Positions 52,941 to 61,331 of a stretch of DNA of 64,000 nt are shown one piece after another (the stretch's first letter is position 1; each line of letters begins with the position of its first letter). The notes under the pieces are model-generated. The model had not been told where the DNA came from, did no database searches, and saw nothing but the letters and a program-made list of their open reading frames with translations. Origin of the DNA: Pseudomonas sp. GM48 (lineage in GTDB: Bacteria > Pseudomonadota > Gammaproteobacteria > Pseudomonadales > Pseudomonadaceae); the NCBI RefSeq assembly GCF_000282335.1, contig NZ_AKJM01000108.1:1-64000 (forward strand), written 5' to 3'. The position numbers and the translations under genes were made by a program.

Positions 52941-53531
52941 TTGAATAAAGCCCAATCGCTATCCATGCGCTACGACCCCCGCGAGCTCTCTGATGAGGAG
53001 TTGGTGGCGCGCGCGCATACAGAGCTATTTCACGTAACGCGTGCCTATGAAGAACTGATGCGGCGTTACCAGCGAACATTATTTAATGTGTGTGCACGAT
53101 ATCTCGGGAACGATCGCGACGCAGACGATGTCTGTCAGGAGGTCATGTTGAAGGTGCTGTATGGCCTGAAGAACTTCGAAGGTAAATCGAAGTTCAAGAC
53201 ATGGCTATATAGCATCACGTACAACGAATGCATCACACAGTATCGGAAGGAACGGCGAAAGCGTCGCTTGATGGACGCATTGAGTCTTGACCCCCTTGAG
53301 GAAGCGTCCGAAGAAAAGGCGCCGAAACCTGAGGAAAAGGGTGGACTTGATCGCTGGCTAGTGTATGTGAACCCGATTGACCGCGAAATTCTGGTGCTAC
53401 GTTTTGTCGCAGAGCTGGAGTTTCAGGAGATCGCAGACATCATGCATATGGGTTTGAGTGCAACAAAAATGCGGTACAAACGCGCTCTAGATAAATTGCG
53501 TGAGAAATTTGCAGGCATTGCTGAAACTTAG
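52941..53531 (+). CDS. sigX: ECF sigma factor SigX
   Basis: 196 residues. An extracytoplasmic-function sigma factor that responds to envelope stress and drives oprF and membrane-lipid genes in Pseudomonas. Region 2 is RYQRTLFNVCARYLGNDRDA with DDVCQEVMLKVLYGLKNFEG; region 4 is PIDREILVLRFVAELEFQEI with ADIMHMGLSATKMRYKRALD. The conserved reading MNKAQSLSMRYDPRELSDEE begins at TTG 52941; ATG 52965 is the alternative. No dedicated anti-sigma factor is adjacent. Confidence 0.95.
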   Translation: MNKAQSLSMRYDPRELSDEELVARAHTELFHVTRAYEELMRRYQRTLFNVCARYLGNDRDADDVCQEVMLKVLYGLKNFEGKSKFKTWLYSITYNECITQYRKERRKRRLMDALSLDPLEEASEEKAPKPEEKGGLDRWLVYVNPIDREILVLRFVAELEFQEIADIMHMGLSATKMRYKRALDKLREKFAGIAET

Positions 53532-53557
53532 TTCAGCGCAAATATCTCTTACGTGTA

Positions 53558-53579
53558 GGCAAGTTCTGTTAGACTTGCC
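53558..53579 (+). other. Hairpin in the sigX-oprF intergenic region
   Basis: GGCAAGT (53558-53564) pairs with ACTTGCC (53573-53579) around an eight-base loop, 60 bases before the oprF start. No T run follows. It may partly end sigX transcription or lie in the oprF leader. Confidence 0.45.
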
Positions 53580-53638
53580 GCCGAGTTGTCCCCCGGTTTG
53601 CGGGACTGCTTCACAATCACCAGATGGGGATTTAACGG

Positions 53639-54685
53639 ATGAAACTGAAAAACACCTTGGGCTTGGCCATTGGTACTCTTATTGCCGCTACTTCGTTCGG
53701 CGCACTGGCACAAGGCCAAGGCGCAGTTGAAGGCGAGCTCAACTACGGGAAGAAGTACAACGACAGCATTAACAATGTTGAAGACGGCTACACTCCTGGC
53801 GCCTCCATCGGTTACTTCTTGACCGACGACGTATCGTTGAACTTGACCTACAACAACGATGACCACACCCGTTCGAACAACAACACCGGCAACCAGAAAA
53901 TCGAGGGCGACCAGTTCGGTCTGAACGCTCAGTACCACTTCAACAACGCTGGCGACGCTCTGCGTCCTTACGTTCAAGGTGGTGTCAAGCACGGCAGCAT
54001 GACCAACGTAGCCGCTGACGGCCACACCGGTCGTGACCAGTCGACTTTCCTGACTGCTGGCGCTGGCCTGAAGTACTACTTCCTCGAAAACGTCTACGCT
54101 CGTGCTGGCGTAGAAGCTGACTACAAACTGGACAACGGCCGTTGGGACTACATCCCGTCCGTAGGTCTGGGTGTGAACTTCGGTGGCGGCAACAAGCCTG
54201 CTGCTGCTCCGGTTCCAGCACCAGAAGTCTGCTCCGACAGCGACAACGACGGCGTTTGCGACAACGTTGACAAGTGCCCTGACACCCCAGCCAACGTAAC
54301 TGTTGACGCTGATGGCTGCCCAGCTGTTGCTGAAGTTGTTCGTGTAGAGCTGGACGTGAAGTTCGACTTCGACAAGGCTGCAGTCAAGCCAAACAGCTAC
54401 GGCGACATCAAGAACCTGGCTGACTTCATGAAGCAGTACCCATCCACCACCACTACTGTTGAAGGTCACACTGACAACGTCGGTCCTGACGCTTACAACC
54501 AGAAACTGTCCGAGCGTCGTGCAAACGCCGTTAAGCAAGTTCTGACCAACCAGTACGGTGTTGAGTCGTCCCGCGTTCAGTCCGTTGGCTACGGCGAATC
54601 CCGCCCAGTTGCTGACAACAAAACTGAAGCTGGTCGCGCTGTTAACCGTCGCGTAGAAGCGCAGGTTGAAGCTCAAGCTAAGTAA
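53639..54685 (+). CDS. oprF: Major outer-membrane porin OprF
   Basis: 348 residues. The signal peptide ends after ALA at residue 24. Residues 25-185 form the OmpA-like N-terminal barrel; a Pro/Ala linker (KPAAAPVPAPEV) and a Cys-containing, Asp-rich motif CSDSDNDGVCDNVDKCPDTP follow. The C-terminal OmpA domain binds peptidoglycan (VELDVKFDFDKAAVKPNSYG, TVEGHTDNVGPDAYNQKLSE, RRANAVKQVL, GRAVNRRVEAQVEA). It is the main structural porin of Pseudomonas. Its codons are strongly biased to a few preferred forms, as in highly expressed genes. A terminator follows. Confidence 0.98.
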   Translation: MKLKNTLGLAIGTLIAATSFGALAQGQGAVEGELNYGKKYNDSINNVEDGYTPGASIGYFLTDDVSLNLTYNNDDHTRSNNNTGNQKIEGDQFGLNAQYHFNNAGDALRPYVQGGVKHGSMTNVAADGHTGRDQSTFLTAGAGLKYYFLENVYARAGVEADYKLDNGRWDYIPSVGLGVNFGGGNKPAAAPVPAPEVCSDSDNDGVCDNVDKCPDTPANVTVDADGCPAVAEVVRVELDVKFDFDKAAVKPNSYGDIKNLADFMKQYPSTTTTVEGHTDNVGPDAYNQKLSERRANAVKQVLTNQYGVESSRVQSVGYGESRPVADNKTEAGRAVNRRVEAQVEAQAK

Positions 54686-54702
54686 TTAGCTCGCAGCTCT
54701 GA

Positions 54703-54730
54703 GAAAAGCCCGGCTCAGGCCGGGCTTTTC
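54703..54730 (+). terminator. Intrinsic terminator of oprF
   Basis: GAAAAGCCCGG (54703-54713) and CCGGGCTTTTC (54720-54730) form a perfect 11-base-pair stem with a six-base loop, followed by TTTG. Confidence 0.93.
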
Positions 54731-54760
54731 TTTGTCTGCGATTTGGTGAGAAGGGACGCG

Positions 54761-55546
54761 TCAGGCGCGTTGATATCCAACATTGATGTCGACGGACAGA
54801 GCCTCTTCGCGAGCAGGCTCGCTCCCACAGGAGGGGATGGAGTTGGCTGCGACTGCGCCAATCACCAGGATTGCCGGGCTTTTCAATTTGAAGGCACAGG
54901 CATCTTCCTCCATTGCCATCAGGCTGCTTCGACATTCCCGTTGATGCGGCAACGATGCATTTTCAATCATTGCCACCGGCGTATCTGCCGCCATTGCCCC
55001 CGCCAGCAGTTGCTCACGGATCTCGCTGAGCTTCGCCACCCCCATGTAGATCACAAGTGTCGTGCCACCTTGGGCCAGCGCTTGCCAGTTCAGGCTGCTG
55101 TCATCCTGAGTGTGGGCGGTCACCAGCGTCACCCCTCGTGCCACGCCGCGCAGGGTCAATGGAATATCGCATTGCGTCGCGCCCGCCAGGCCGGCGGTAA
55201 TGCCGTTGACCAATTCGGTCTCGACACCACGCTCGCGTAGCCACTGCGCTTCTTCACCGCCACGCCCGAAGATGCACGGGTCGCCACCCTTGAGTCGCAC
55301 CACGCATTTTCCCTGACGGGCATAACGCAGCATCAGGCGATGGATAAAGGCTTGCGGTGTTGAACGACAGCCACCGCGCTTACCCACTGGAATTATCCGC
55401 GCGCCGGGGCAGTGTTCCAGCACGGCATCGTTGACCAGATCATCGATCAGCACCACATCCGCTTCTCTCAACGCCCGAACAGCTTTGAGGGTCAGTAATT
55501 CAGGATCGCCGGGACCTGCACCCACCAGCCAGACTTTTGCGCTCAT
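54761..55546 (-). CDS. cobA: Uroporphyrinogen-III C-methyltransferase CobA
   Basis: 261 residues. CobA makes precorrin-2 from uroporphyrinogen III, the first step to siroheme, which nitrite reductase NirB needs. Motifs are VWLVGAGPGDPELLTLKAVR at the N-terminus, RLKGGDPCIFGRGGEEAQWL, and GITAGLAGATQCDIPLTLRG. The enzyme lacks the Met8-like N-terminal part of CysG. The last about 24 residues (SCGSEPAREEALSVDINVGY) are read from a REP copy and its flank, so the gene lost its original end. It lies 10 bases downstream of the nitrate reductase gene on the same strand. Confidence 0.94.
   Translation of the reverse strand: MSAKVWLVGAGPGDPELLTLKAVRALREADVVLIDDLVNDAVLEHCPGARIIPVGKRGGCRSTPQAFIHRLMLRYARQGKCVVRLKGGDPCIFGRGGEEAQWLRERGVETELVNGITAGLAGATQCDIPLTLRGVARGVTLVTAHTQDDSSLNWQALAQGGTTLVIYMGVAKLSEIREQLLAGAMAADTPVAMIENASLPHQRECRSSLMAMEEDACAFKLKSPAILVIGAVAANSIPSCGSEPAREEALSVDINVGYQRA
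54806..54829. repeat. Single REP copy inside the 3' end of cobA
   Basis: TTCGCGAGCAGGCTCGCTCC-CACA, one arm of the GGGAGCGGGC type with one base changed. The adjacent ATCCAACATTGATGT (54774-54788) is identical to the spacer of the REP pair at 39733-39822, so this is half of such a pair. Confidence 0.88.
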
Positions 55547-55556
55547 AGTGTTTTCC

Positions 55557-58274
55557 TCACGAGATGGCGGCTTGCGGCTGCGCGGTGGCGGCCAGCAAAC
55601 GCTTGATTTCCGGGACGCAGGAGCCGCATTGCGTGCCGCAACCCAATTCTTGTTTCAAACCTTGCAAGTCCAGGCCGCGGCGGATGCCGGCGCAGACCGC
55701 GTTTTGGCTGACGTTTTTGCAGTTGCACAGGGTTTTGTTGCCGATTGCTTCGGCGTCGACCTGGCCCGGTGGGGCACTCAGTGGCGCGAGCAGCCAGCGC
55801 CGTAGCTGTTCGTCGGCGCGACCTTCGAGCCAGAGGCTCTGCAGCCAGTGCCGGGCGAGGGTTTCACCCGCGAGGCGGATCGCAGTGATCCGGCCGTTCT
55901 CGATCCGCACCCGCTTACCGATGGAGCGTCGCGGGTCGTCGTAGGCCAGGACCGGTCCATCGTTCAGCCCCAGGCATTGATCGATATCGCGCAGCAGTTG
56001 CGGATCTGGCGCCGTGGCGCTGGCAGCGCGTATCAGCAGCGCAGGGCGCTCACGACCGGTCAGGCTGAGGCTGACGTAGGAAAATGCCTCGCAGAGGGGG
56101 CGTAGCGTCTCAAAATGCTGTTGGACATCGCCCTCTATCAGCGCGAAAAGGTGCCAGGGCAATTGCACCGGCTCCAGTCGCACGCCGCTGTGTTTGAGCT
56201 CCGGTTGTTTCGACAACGGGTCGAAGGCGGGCAGGGTGAGGCTGTTTACGCCCCCCTTGAGAAAACGGTCACCAAAATGCATCGGCAAGAAGGCTTGGCC
56301 CGGACGTACGCTGTCGTCACTGGCGACCGGCACGATCACCGCGCCGCGGCGGCTTTTCAGGCTGATCAAATCTCCCGTTTGCAGGCGATGCCGGCGCAGC
56401 TCATCCGGGTGCAGGCTCAACACGGCTTCACTGACATGACCGAACAACTGCGCGGCGGTACCGGTGCGGCTCATTCCGTGCCATTGATCGCGCAGACGAC
56501 CGGTGATCAGCGTTAGCGGGAAGCGCGCATCCCGTTGTTCCTTGGCGGCGCGATACGGATCGGTCACGAACTGCGCGCGGCCGCTGGAGGTCGGGAAAAT
56601 GCCGTCGAGATAGAGGCGGGCGGTGCCAGCACTGGACCCCGCAGGAAAGGGCCATTGTTGCGGGCCGATTTTGTCGATCAGCCCGTGGCTGATCCCGGAC
56701 AAGTCCAGATCCCGTCCACGCGTCAGCTGTTTGTATTCGTCGAAGATCTGCGCCGGGGTGTCAAAGGCAAACAGGCTGGTCGCTTGCGGACGCAGATGTT
56801 TCTCCAGGCGCTGTGCGAAATCCACCGTGATCGCCCAGTCCGGACGCGCTTCACCCGGTGCGACAATCGCGCGACGGACGTGGGAAATACGCCGTTCGGA
56901 GTTGGTCACCGTGCCGTCCTTTTCGCCCCAGCTGGCGGCGGGCAGCAACAGGTCGGCATACCTGGCGGTTTCGGTGGTGCGAAAGGCCTCCTGCAAGACC
57001 ACGAACGGGCAGGCTTGCAGTGCTGCGCGCACGGCGGTTTGATCGGGAAGAGATTGCGCGGGGTTGGTGCAGGCGATCCACAAGGCTTTGATCTTGCCGC
57101 TGGCCACCTGCTCAAACAACTCGATGGCAGACAGCCCCGGGTTTTCAGGCAGTTGATCAACACCCCAGTAAGCGGCCACGTCGGCACGGTGCTCAGGGTT
57201 GGCGGCGTCACGATGGCCGGGCAGCAGGTTGGATAAACTGCCGGTTTCCCGTCCGCCCATGGCATTCGGCTGACCGGTCAACGAGAAAGGACCTGCACCC
57301 GGACGGCCAATCTGCCCGGTGGCCAGGTGCAGATTGATCAAGGCACTGTTTTTCGCGCTGCCGGCGGTGGATTGGTTCAACCCCATGCACCACAGCGACA
57401 GAAAGCTCGGTGATGTGCCGATCCACTCGGCACATTGCTGCAATTGCCCGACGCTGATTCCGCAGAGCTGCGACACCATCTGCGGCGTGTAATCGCGCAC
57501 CAGTTTCTTCAGCTCGGGTAAGCCTTCGGTATGGTCCTTGATGAAGTCACGGTCGATCCAGTCTTCCCACAGCAGCAGATGCAAAATCCCATGGAACAAG
57601 GCGACATCGGTGCCAGGCAAAATCGCCAGGTGCAGGTCAGCCAGATCGCAGGTGTCTGTACGACGTGGGTCAATGACGATGACTTTCATCTGTGGCCGCC
57701 GGGATCTGGCTTCTTCCAGTCGGCGAAACAGTACCGGGTGGGCGTAGGCCATGTTACTGCCGACGATCATCACGCAATCGCTCAATTCCAGGTCTTCATA
57801 GCTGCAGGGCGGCGCGTCGGCACCCAGGCTGCGCTTGTAGCCGACCACCGCCGACGACATGCACAGCCGTGAATTGCTGTCGATGTTGTTGGTGCCCACC
57901 AGCGCCCGAGCCAGTTTGTTGAAGGCGTAGTAGTCCTCGGTCAGCAACTGCCCGGAAATGTAGAACGCCACGCTGTCCGGGCCATGTTCGGCAATGGTTT
58001 TGGCGAAAATGCTGGCGGCGTGATCAAGCGCGGTATCCCAGTCGGTGCGGCTGCGCGCCAGGCCTTTGCCCAGGCGCAGTTCGGGATACAACGCCCGCGC
58101 CGTCAAGTCGCCGGTCAGGTGCAGGGTCGAGCCCTTGCTGCACAATTTGCCGAAATTGGCCGGGTGCGCCGGATCGCCGCTGACGCCGAGGATACGCTCG
58201 CCGTCATGCTCGATCAGCACGCCGCAGCCGACTCCGCAATAGCAGCAGGTAGACGCGGTGATCTGGCGGTCCAT
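55557..58274 (-). CDS. Assimilatory nitrate reductase catalytic subunit
   Basis: 905 residues. It reduces nitrate to nitrite in the cytoplasm with molybdopterin guanine dinucleotide. The N-terminal [4Fe-4S] motif is TCCYCGVGCGVLIEHDGERI with the later Cys in NFGKLCSKGSTL. Molybdopterin-domain segments include CMSSAVVGYKRSLGADAPPC, GLNQSTAGSAKNSALINLHL, and LTLITGRLRDQWHGMSRTG. The C-terminus ends in a BFD-like [2Fe-2S] domain (LCNCKNVSQNAVCAGI, GCGTQCGSCVPEIKRLL), the arrangement of NasA/NarB-type enzymes that take electrons from NADH via a partner or ferredoxin. ATG 58274 overlaps the nirD stop (ATGA). Confidence 0.95.
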   Translation of the reverse strand: MDRQITASTCCYCGVGCGVLIEHDGERILGVSGDPAHPANFGKLCSKGSTLHLTGDLTARALYPELRLGKGLARSRTDWDTALDHAASIFAKTIAEHGPDSVAFYISGQLLTEDYYAFNKLARALVGTNNIDSNSRLCMSSAVVGYKRSLGADAPPCSYEDLELSDCVMIVGSNMAYAHPVLFRRLEEARSRRPQMKVIVIDPRRTDTCDLADLHLAILPGTDVALFHGILHLLLWEDWIDRDFIKDHTEGLPELKKLVRDYTPQMVSQLCGISVGQLQQCAEWIGTSPSFLSLWCMGLNQSTAGSAKNSALINLHLATGQIGRPGAGPFSLTGQPNAMGGRETGSLSNLLPGHRDAANPEHRADVAAYWGVDQLPENPGLSAIELFEQVASGKIKALWIACTNPAQSLPDQTAVRAALQACPFVVLQEAFRTTETARYADLLLPAASWGEKDGTVTNSERRISHVRRAIVAPGEARPDWAITVDFAQRLEKHLRPQATSLFAFDTPAQIFDEYKQLTRGRDLDLSGISHGLIDKIGPQQWPFPAGSSAGTARLYLDGIFPTSSGRAQFVTDPYRAAKEQRDARFPLTLITGRLRDQWHGMSRTGTAAQLFGHVSEAVLSLHPDELRRHRLQTGDLISLKSRRGAVIVPVASDDSVRPGQAFLPMHFGDRFLKGGVNSLTLPAFDPLSKQPELKHSGVRLEPVQLPWHLFALIEGDVQQHFETLRPLCEAFSYVSLSLTGRERPALLIRAASATAPDPQLLRDIDQCLGLNDGPVLAYDDPRRSIGKRVRIENGRITAIRLAGETLARHWLQSLWLEGRADEQLRRWLLAPLSAPPGQVDAEAIGNKTLCNCKNVSQNAVCAGIRRGLDLQGLKQELGCGTQCGSCVPEIKRLLAATAQPQAAIS

Positions 58275-58591
58275 CAGCCTGCGTCCCGCAAGGCCAGCAT
58301 CACTCGGCCATTTTCGACCCGCGCCGGATGGTGGTGGGCGCAGCCGACGTCCGGGGCCAGGGCTTCGCCGCTTTCCAGGTCGATTTGCCAGTTGTGCAAC
58401 GGGCAAGCCACACGTTTGCCGTAGATCAGACCTTGGGACAGCGGCCCGCCCTTATGCGGGCAACGGTCGTCGAGGGCGAACACTTCGTCGTCGCTGGTAC
58501 GAAAAATCGCGATGTCACCCTTAGGGCCGGCGACGATCCGCGAGCCCAGGGCATTGATTTCTTCCAGTGCGCAGATATCCAGCCAGTTCAT
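58274..58591 (-). CDS. nirD: Nitrite reductase small subunit NirD
   Basis: 105 residues with a Rieske-type fold. The ligand pattern is ALDDRCPHKGGPLSQG and VACPLHNWQIDLESGEAL, both Cys-x-His and Cys-x-x-His pairs present. NirD supports NirB in NADH-dependent nitrite reduction to ammonia. ATG 58591 is used, since the frame further upstream is inside nirB; it overlaps the nirB stop by four bases, and its own stop overlaps the nitrate reductase start. Confidence 0.95.
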   Translation of the reverse strand: MNWLDICALEEINALGSRIVAGPKGDIAIFRTSDDEVFALDDRCPHKGGPLSQGLIYGKRVACPLHNWQIDLESGEALAPDVGCAHHHPARVENGRVMLALRDAG

Positions 58592-61041
58592 GCCAGCACC
58601 TCCAGGTTTTTCACGGGGATGACGTCGAATTCTTTTTTCAGCTGTGGCTGTTCCAGGCGTTCCTTCCACGGGTCCTGTTCGAACGACAGGGAAAATTGCA
58701 GACGGTCGTTGAGCGCCTTGCGACGCTCCGGGTCTTCAAGCACGGCTTTCTTGATATGGTCCATGCCTACCCGCTGTAGGTAGTGCACGGTGCGCTCCAG
58801 GTAAAAGGCTTCCTCGCGATAGAGCTGCAGGAATGCACCGTTGTATTCGCGGACTTCTTCGGCGGTTTTCAGTTTGACGAAGAATTCCGCGACTTCGGTC
58901 TTGATCCCGCCGTTGCCACCGATGTACATCTCCCAGCCGGAATCGACGCCGATGATTCCTACGTCCTTGATGCCCGCTTCCGAACAGTTGCGTGGGCACC
59001 CGGAGACCGCCAGTTTCACTTTGTGCGGCGACCACATGTTGAACAGGTCGTGCTCCAGCTCGATGCCCAACTGTGTGGAATTTTGCGTGCCGAAGCGGCA
59101 GAACTCGCTGCCGACGCAGGTTTTCACCGTGCGGATGGATTTGCCGTAGGCGTGGCCGGACGGCATGTCGAGGTCCTTCCAGACGCCTGGCAAGTCCTGC
59201 TTTTTAATCCCCAGCAAGTCGATGCGCTGACCGCCGGTGACCTTGACCATCGGCACGTTGTACTTGTCGGCAACGTCGGCAATGCGCCGCAGTTCCGAAG
59301 GATTGGTCACGCCGCCCCACATCCGCGGGACTACCGAGTAGGTGCCGTCTTTCTGAATGTTGGCGTGGGCGCGTTCGTTGATCAGGCGCGATTGCGGATC
59401 GTCTTTGGCTTCCCCCGGCCAGGTGGAAATCAGGTAGTAGTTGAGCGCCGGCCGGCAGGTGGCGCAGCCGTTGGGTGTGCGCCAGTTCAGGTAGCTCAGG
59501 GTGCCGGCGATGGTCAGCAGGTGCTGCTCGCGGATGGCCTGGCGGATTTGCCCGTGGTTGAGGTCGCTGCAGCCGCAGATGGCTTTTTCGCTTTTCGGTT
59601 TGACGTCGGCGGCGCCGCCCACCGTGTTGATCAGGATCTGTTCCACCAACCCCGCGCACGAACCGCAGGAACTGGCAGCCTTGGTGTGTTTCTTGACTTC
59701 GTCGACACTGAACAGCCCGTGTTCCTGAATGGCCTTGACGATGGTGCCTTTGCACACGCCGTTGCAGCCGCAGACTTCGGCCGTGTCGGCCATGCTCATG
59801 GCTTTGTCCTGACCCTGATGTCCTACGTCGCCAAGCGCATTTTCACCGAACATCAAGTGATCGCGGATCTCGCCGATGGCGTGATTCTCACGGATCTGCC
59901 GGAAATACCAGCCGCCATCTGCCGTATCGCCGTACAGACAGGCGCCTACCAGCACGTCATCCTTGATCACCAGTTTCTTGTAGACCCCGCCGATCGGGTC
60001 CGAGAGGGTAATGGTCTCGGTGCCTTCACCGCCCATGAAGTCGCCGGCGGAAAACAGGTCGATGCCGGTGACCTTCAATTTGGTCGAGGTCACCGACCCC
60101 TTGTAGGTGGCAAAACCGAGTTGGGCGAGGTGGTTGGCGCAGACTTTGGCCTGTTCGAACAGTGGCGCCACCAAACCATAGGCGATGCCGCGGTGGCTGG
60201 CACACTCGCCGATGGCATAGATTCGCGGGTCGTAGGTTTGCAGTGTGTCGTTGACCAGAATCCCGCGGTTGCACGGAATGCCGGATTTCTCTGCCAGTTC
60301 GGTATTGGGGCGAATACCGGCAGCCATCACCACCAGGTCCGCAGGGATGATGTCGCCGTTCTTGAATTGCACCGAACCGACCCGGCCATTGCCCGCGTCG
60401 TGCAAGGCCTGGGTCTGCTCGCACAGGCGAAAATGCAGGCCGCGAGACTCCAGGGCGGTTTGCAGTAGCTGGCCGCTGGTCTTGTCCAGTTGCCGCTCCA
60501 GCAACCACTCGCCGATATGCACCACGGTGACGTGCATGCCCCGCAACATCAGGCCGTTGGCGGCTTCCAGGCCGAGCAGGCCGCCACCGATCACGACAGC
60601 GTGCCGGTAGGTTTTCGCGGTGTCGATCATGGCCTGGGTGTCGGCGATGTCGCGGTAGCCGATCACGCCCTCAAGGGTGTTGCCGGGAATGGGCAGGATG
60701 AAGGGCGTCGAGCCGGTGGCGATCAGCAGGCGATCGTATTCGGCTTCACTGCCGTCTTCGGCAATGACCCGGCGCTTGACCCGGTCGATCTCCACCACTT
60801 TGCGGTTGAGCAGCAGTTTGATGTTGTTGTCCAGGTACCAGTCCAGATCGTTGAGCACGATCTCTTCGAAGGTCTGTTCGCCCGCCAGCACCGGCGACAA
60901 CAGGATGCGGTTGTAGTTGGTGTGCGGTTCGGCACCGAAGACCGTGATGTCGTAGAGCTCCGTGCTCAGTTTGAGCAGTTCTTCCAGGGTCCGGACCCCG
61001 GCCATGCCGTTGCCGATCATCACCAGTTTTAGTTTTTTCAT
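58588..61041 (-). CDS. nirB: NADH-dependent nitrite reductase large subunit NirB
   Basis: 817 residues. The N-terminal FAD/NADH domain starts KLVMIGNGMAGVRTLEELLK and includes VVIGGGLLGLEAANGLMLRG. Two BFD-like [2Fe-2S] segments follow (EVCGCNGVCKGTIVKAIQEH; SSCGSCAGLVEQIL, CGCSDLNHGQIRQAI). The C-terminal siroheme domain has the four Cys of the [4Fe-4S]-siroheme site (KTCVGSEFCRFGTQNS and SGCPRNCSEAGIKDVG). The enzyme makes ammonia from nitrite in the cytoplasm. It is the first gene of the nirB-nirD-nitrate reductase-cobA run and is preceded by an antitermination leader. Confidence 0.97.
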   Translation of the reverse strand: MKKLKLVMIGNGMAGVRTLEELLKLSTELYDITVFGAEPHTNYNRILLSPVLAGEQTFEEIVLNDLDWYLDNNIKLLLNRKVVEIDRVKRRVIAEDGSEAEYDRLLIATGSTPFILPIPGNTLEGVIGYRDIADTQAMIDTAKTYRHAVVIGGGLLGLEAANGLMLRGMHVTVVHIGEWLLERQLDKTSGQLLQTALESRGLHFRLCEQTQALHDAGNGRVGSVQFKNGDIIPADLVVMAAGIRPNTELAEKSGIPCNRGILVNDTLQTYDPRIYAIGECASHRGIAYGLVAPLFEQAKVCANHLAQLGFATYKGSVTSTKLKVTGIDLFSAGDFMGGEGTETITLSDPIGGVYKKLVIKDDVLVGACLYGDTADGGWYFRQIRENHAIGEIRDHLMFGENALGDVGHQGQDKAMSMADTAEVCGCNGVCKGTIVKAIQEHGLFSVDEVKKHTKAASSCGSCAGLVEQILINTVGGAADVKPKSEKAICGCSDLNHGQIRQAIREQHLLTIAGTLSYLNWRTPNGCATCRPALNYYLISTWPGEAKDDPQSRLINERAHANIQKDGTYSVVPRMWGGVTNPSELRRIADVADKYNVPMVKVTGGQRIDLLGIKKQDLPGVWKDLDMPSGHAYGKSIRTVKTCVGSEFCRFGTQNSTQLGIELEHDLFNMWSPHKVKLAVSGCPRNCSEAGIKDVGIIGVDSGWEMYIGGNGGIKTEVAEFFVKLKTAEEVREYNGAFLQLYREEAFYLERTVHYLQRVGMDHIKKAVLEDPERRKALNDRLQFSLSFEQDPWKERLEQPQLKKEFDVIPVKNLEVLA

Positions 61042-61110
61042 CAGGTTCTCCGGGGAGCTCAGGCCTGCCTCATCAGGGTTCAGGCCATGCTCGACAAATT
61101 TTGCGCAAAC

Positions 61111-61151
61111 AAAAAAAGGCGTCCCGCTAGTTGCCTAGCGAGGACGCCTTT
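61111..61151 (-). terminator. Leader terminator upstream of nirB
   Basis: On the minus strand AAAGGCGTCC-TCGCTAG pairs with CTAGCGGGACGCCTTT around GCAA, with one bulge or mismatch, followed by a run of seven T. It lies 70 bases upstream of the nirB start, so transcription would stop before nirB unless antiterminated. Confidence 0.88.
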
Positions 61152-61158
61152 GTCCTGG

Positions 61159-61196
61159 TCCCGTTCTCTCGGGAAGTGCAGCCTTCGTCGTTGAAG
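61159..61196 (-). promoter_or_regulatory. ANTAR-type tandem hairpins in the nirB leader (NasT target)
   Basis: On the minus strand, hairpin 1 is CTTC-AACGAC-GAAG (61183-61196) and hairpin 2 is TCCCG-AGAGAA-CGGGA (61159-61174), eight... to nine bases apart. Both have six-base loops with A at position 1 and G at position 4, the hallmark of RNA targets of ANTAR-domain antiterminators such as NasT/NasR. The leader terminator begins eight bases further on. Nitrate-dependent release of NasT from NasS would allow read-through into nirB. The nasS-nasT genes are not in this window. Confidence 0.82.
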
Positions 61197-61331
61197 CCTG
61201 CGCTTTATGTCTGTTGAAAGGGGTAATGCAGTGGTTGTGCCAAGTCGCTCAGATCCCGTATTTGTTGGCTTTCTTCCCGTTCGCAAGGGCAAAGCCGCGA
61301 GGGAGTGCACCGATTCAAAGCGCGTTGCCCG

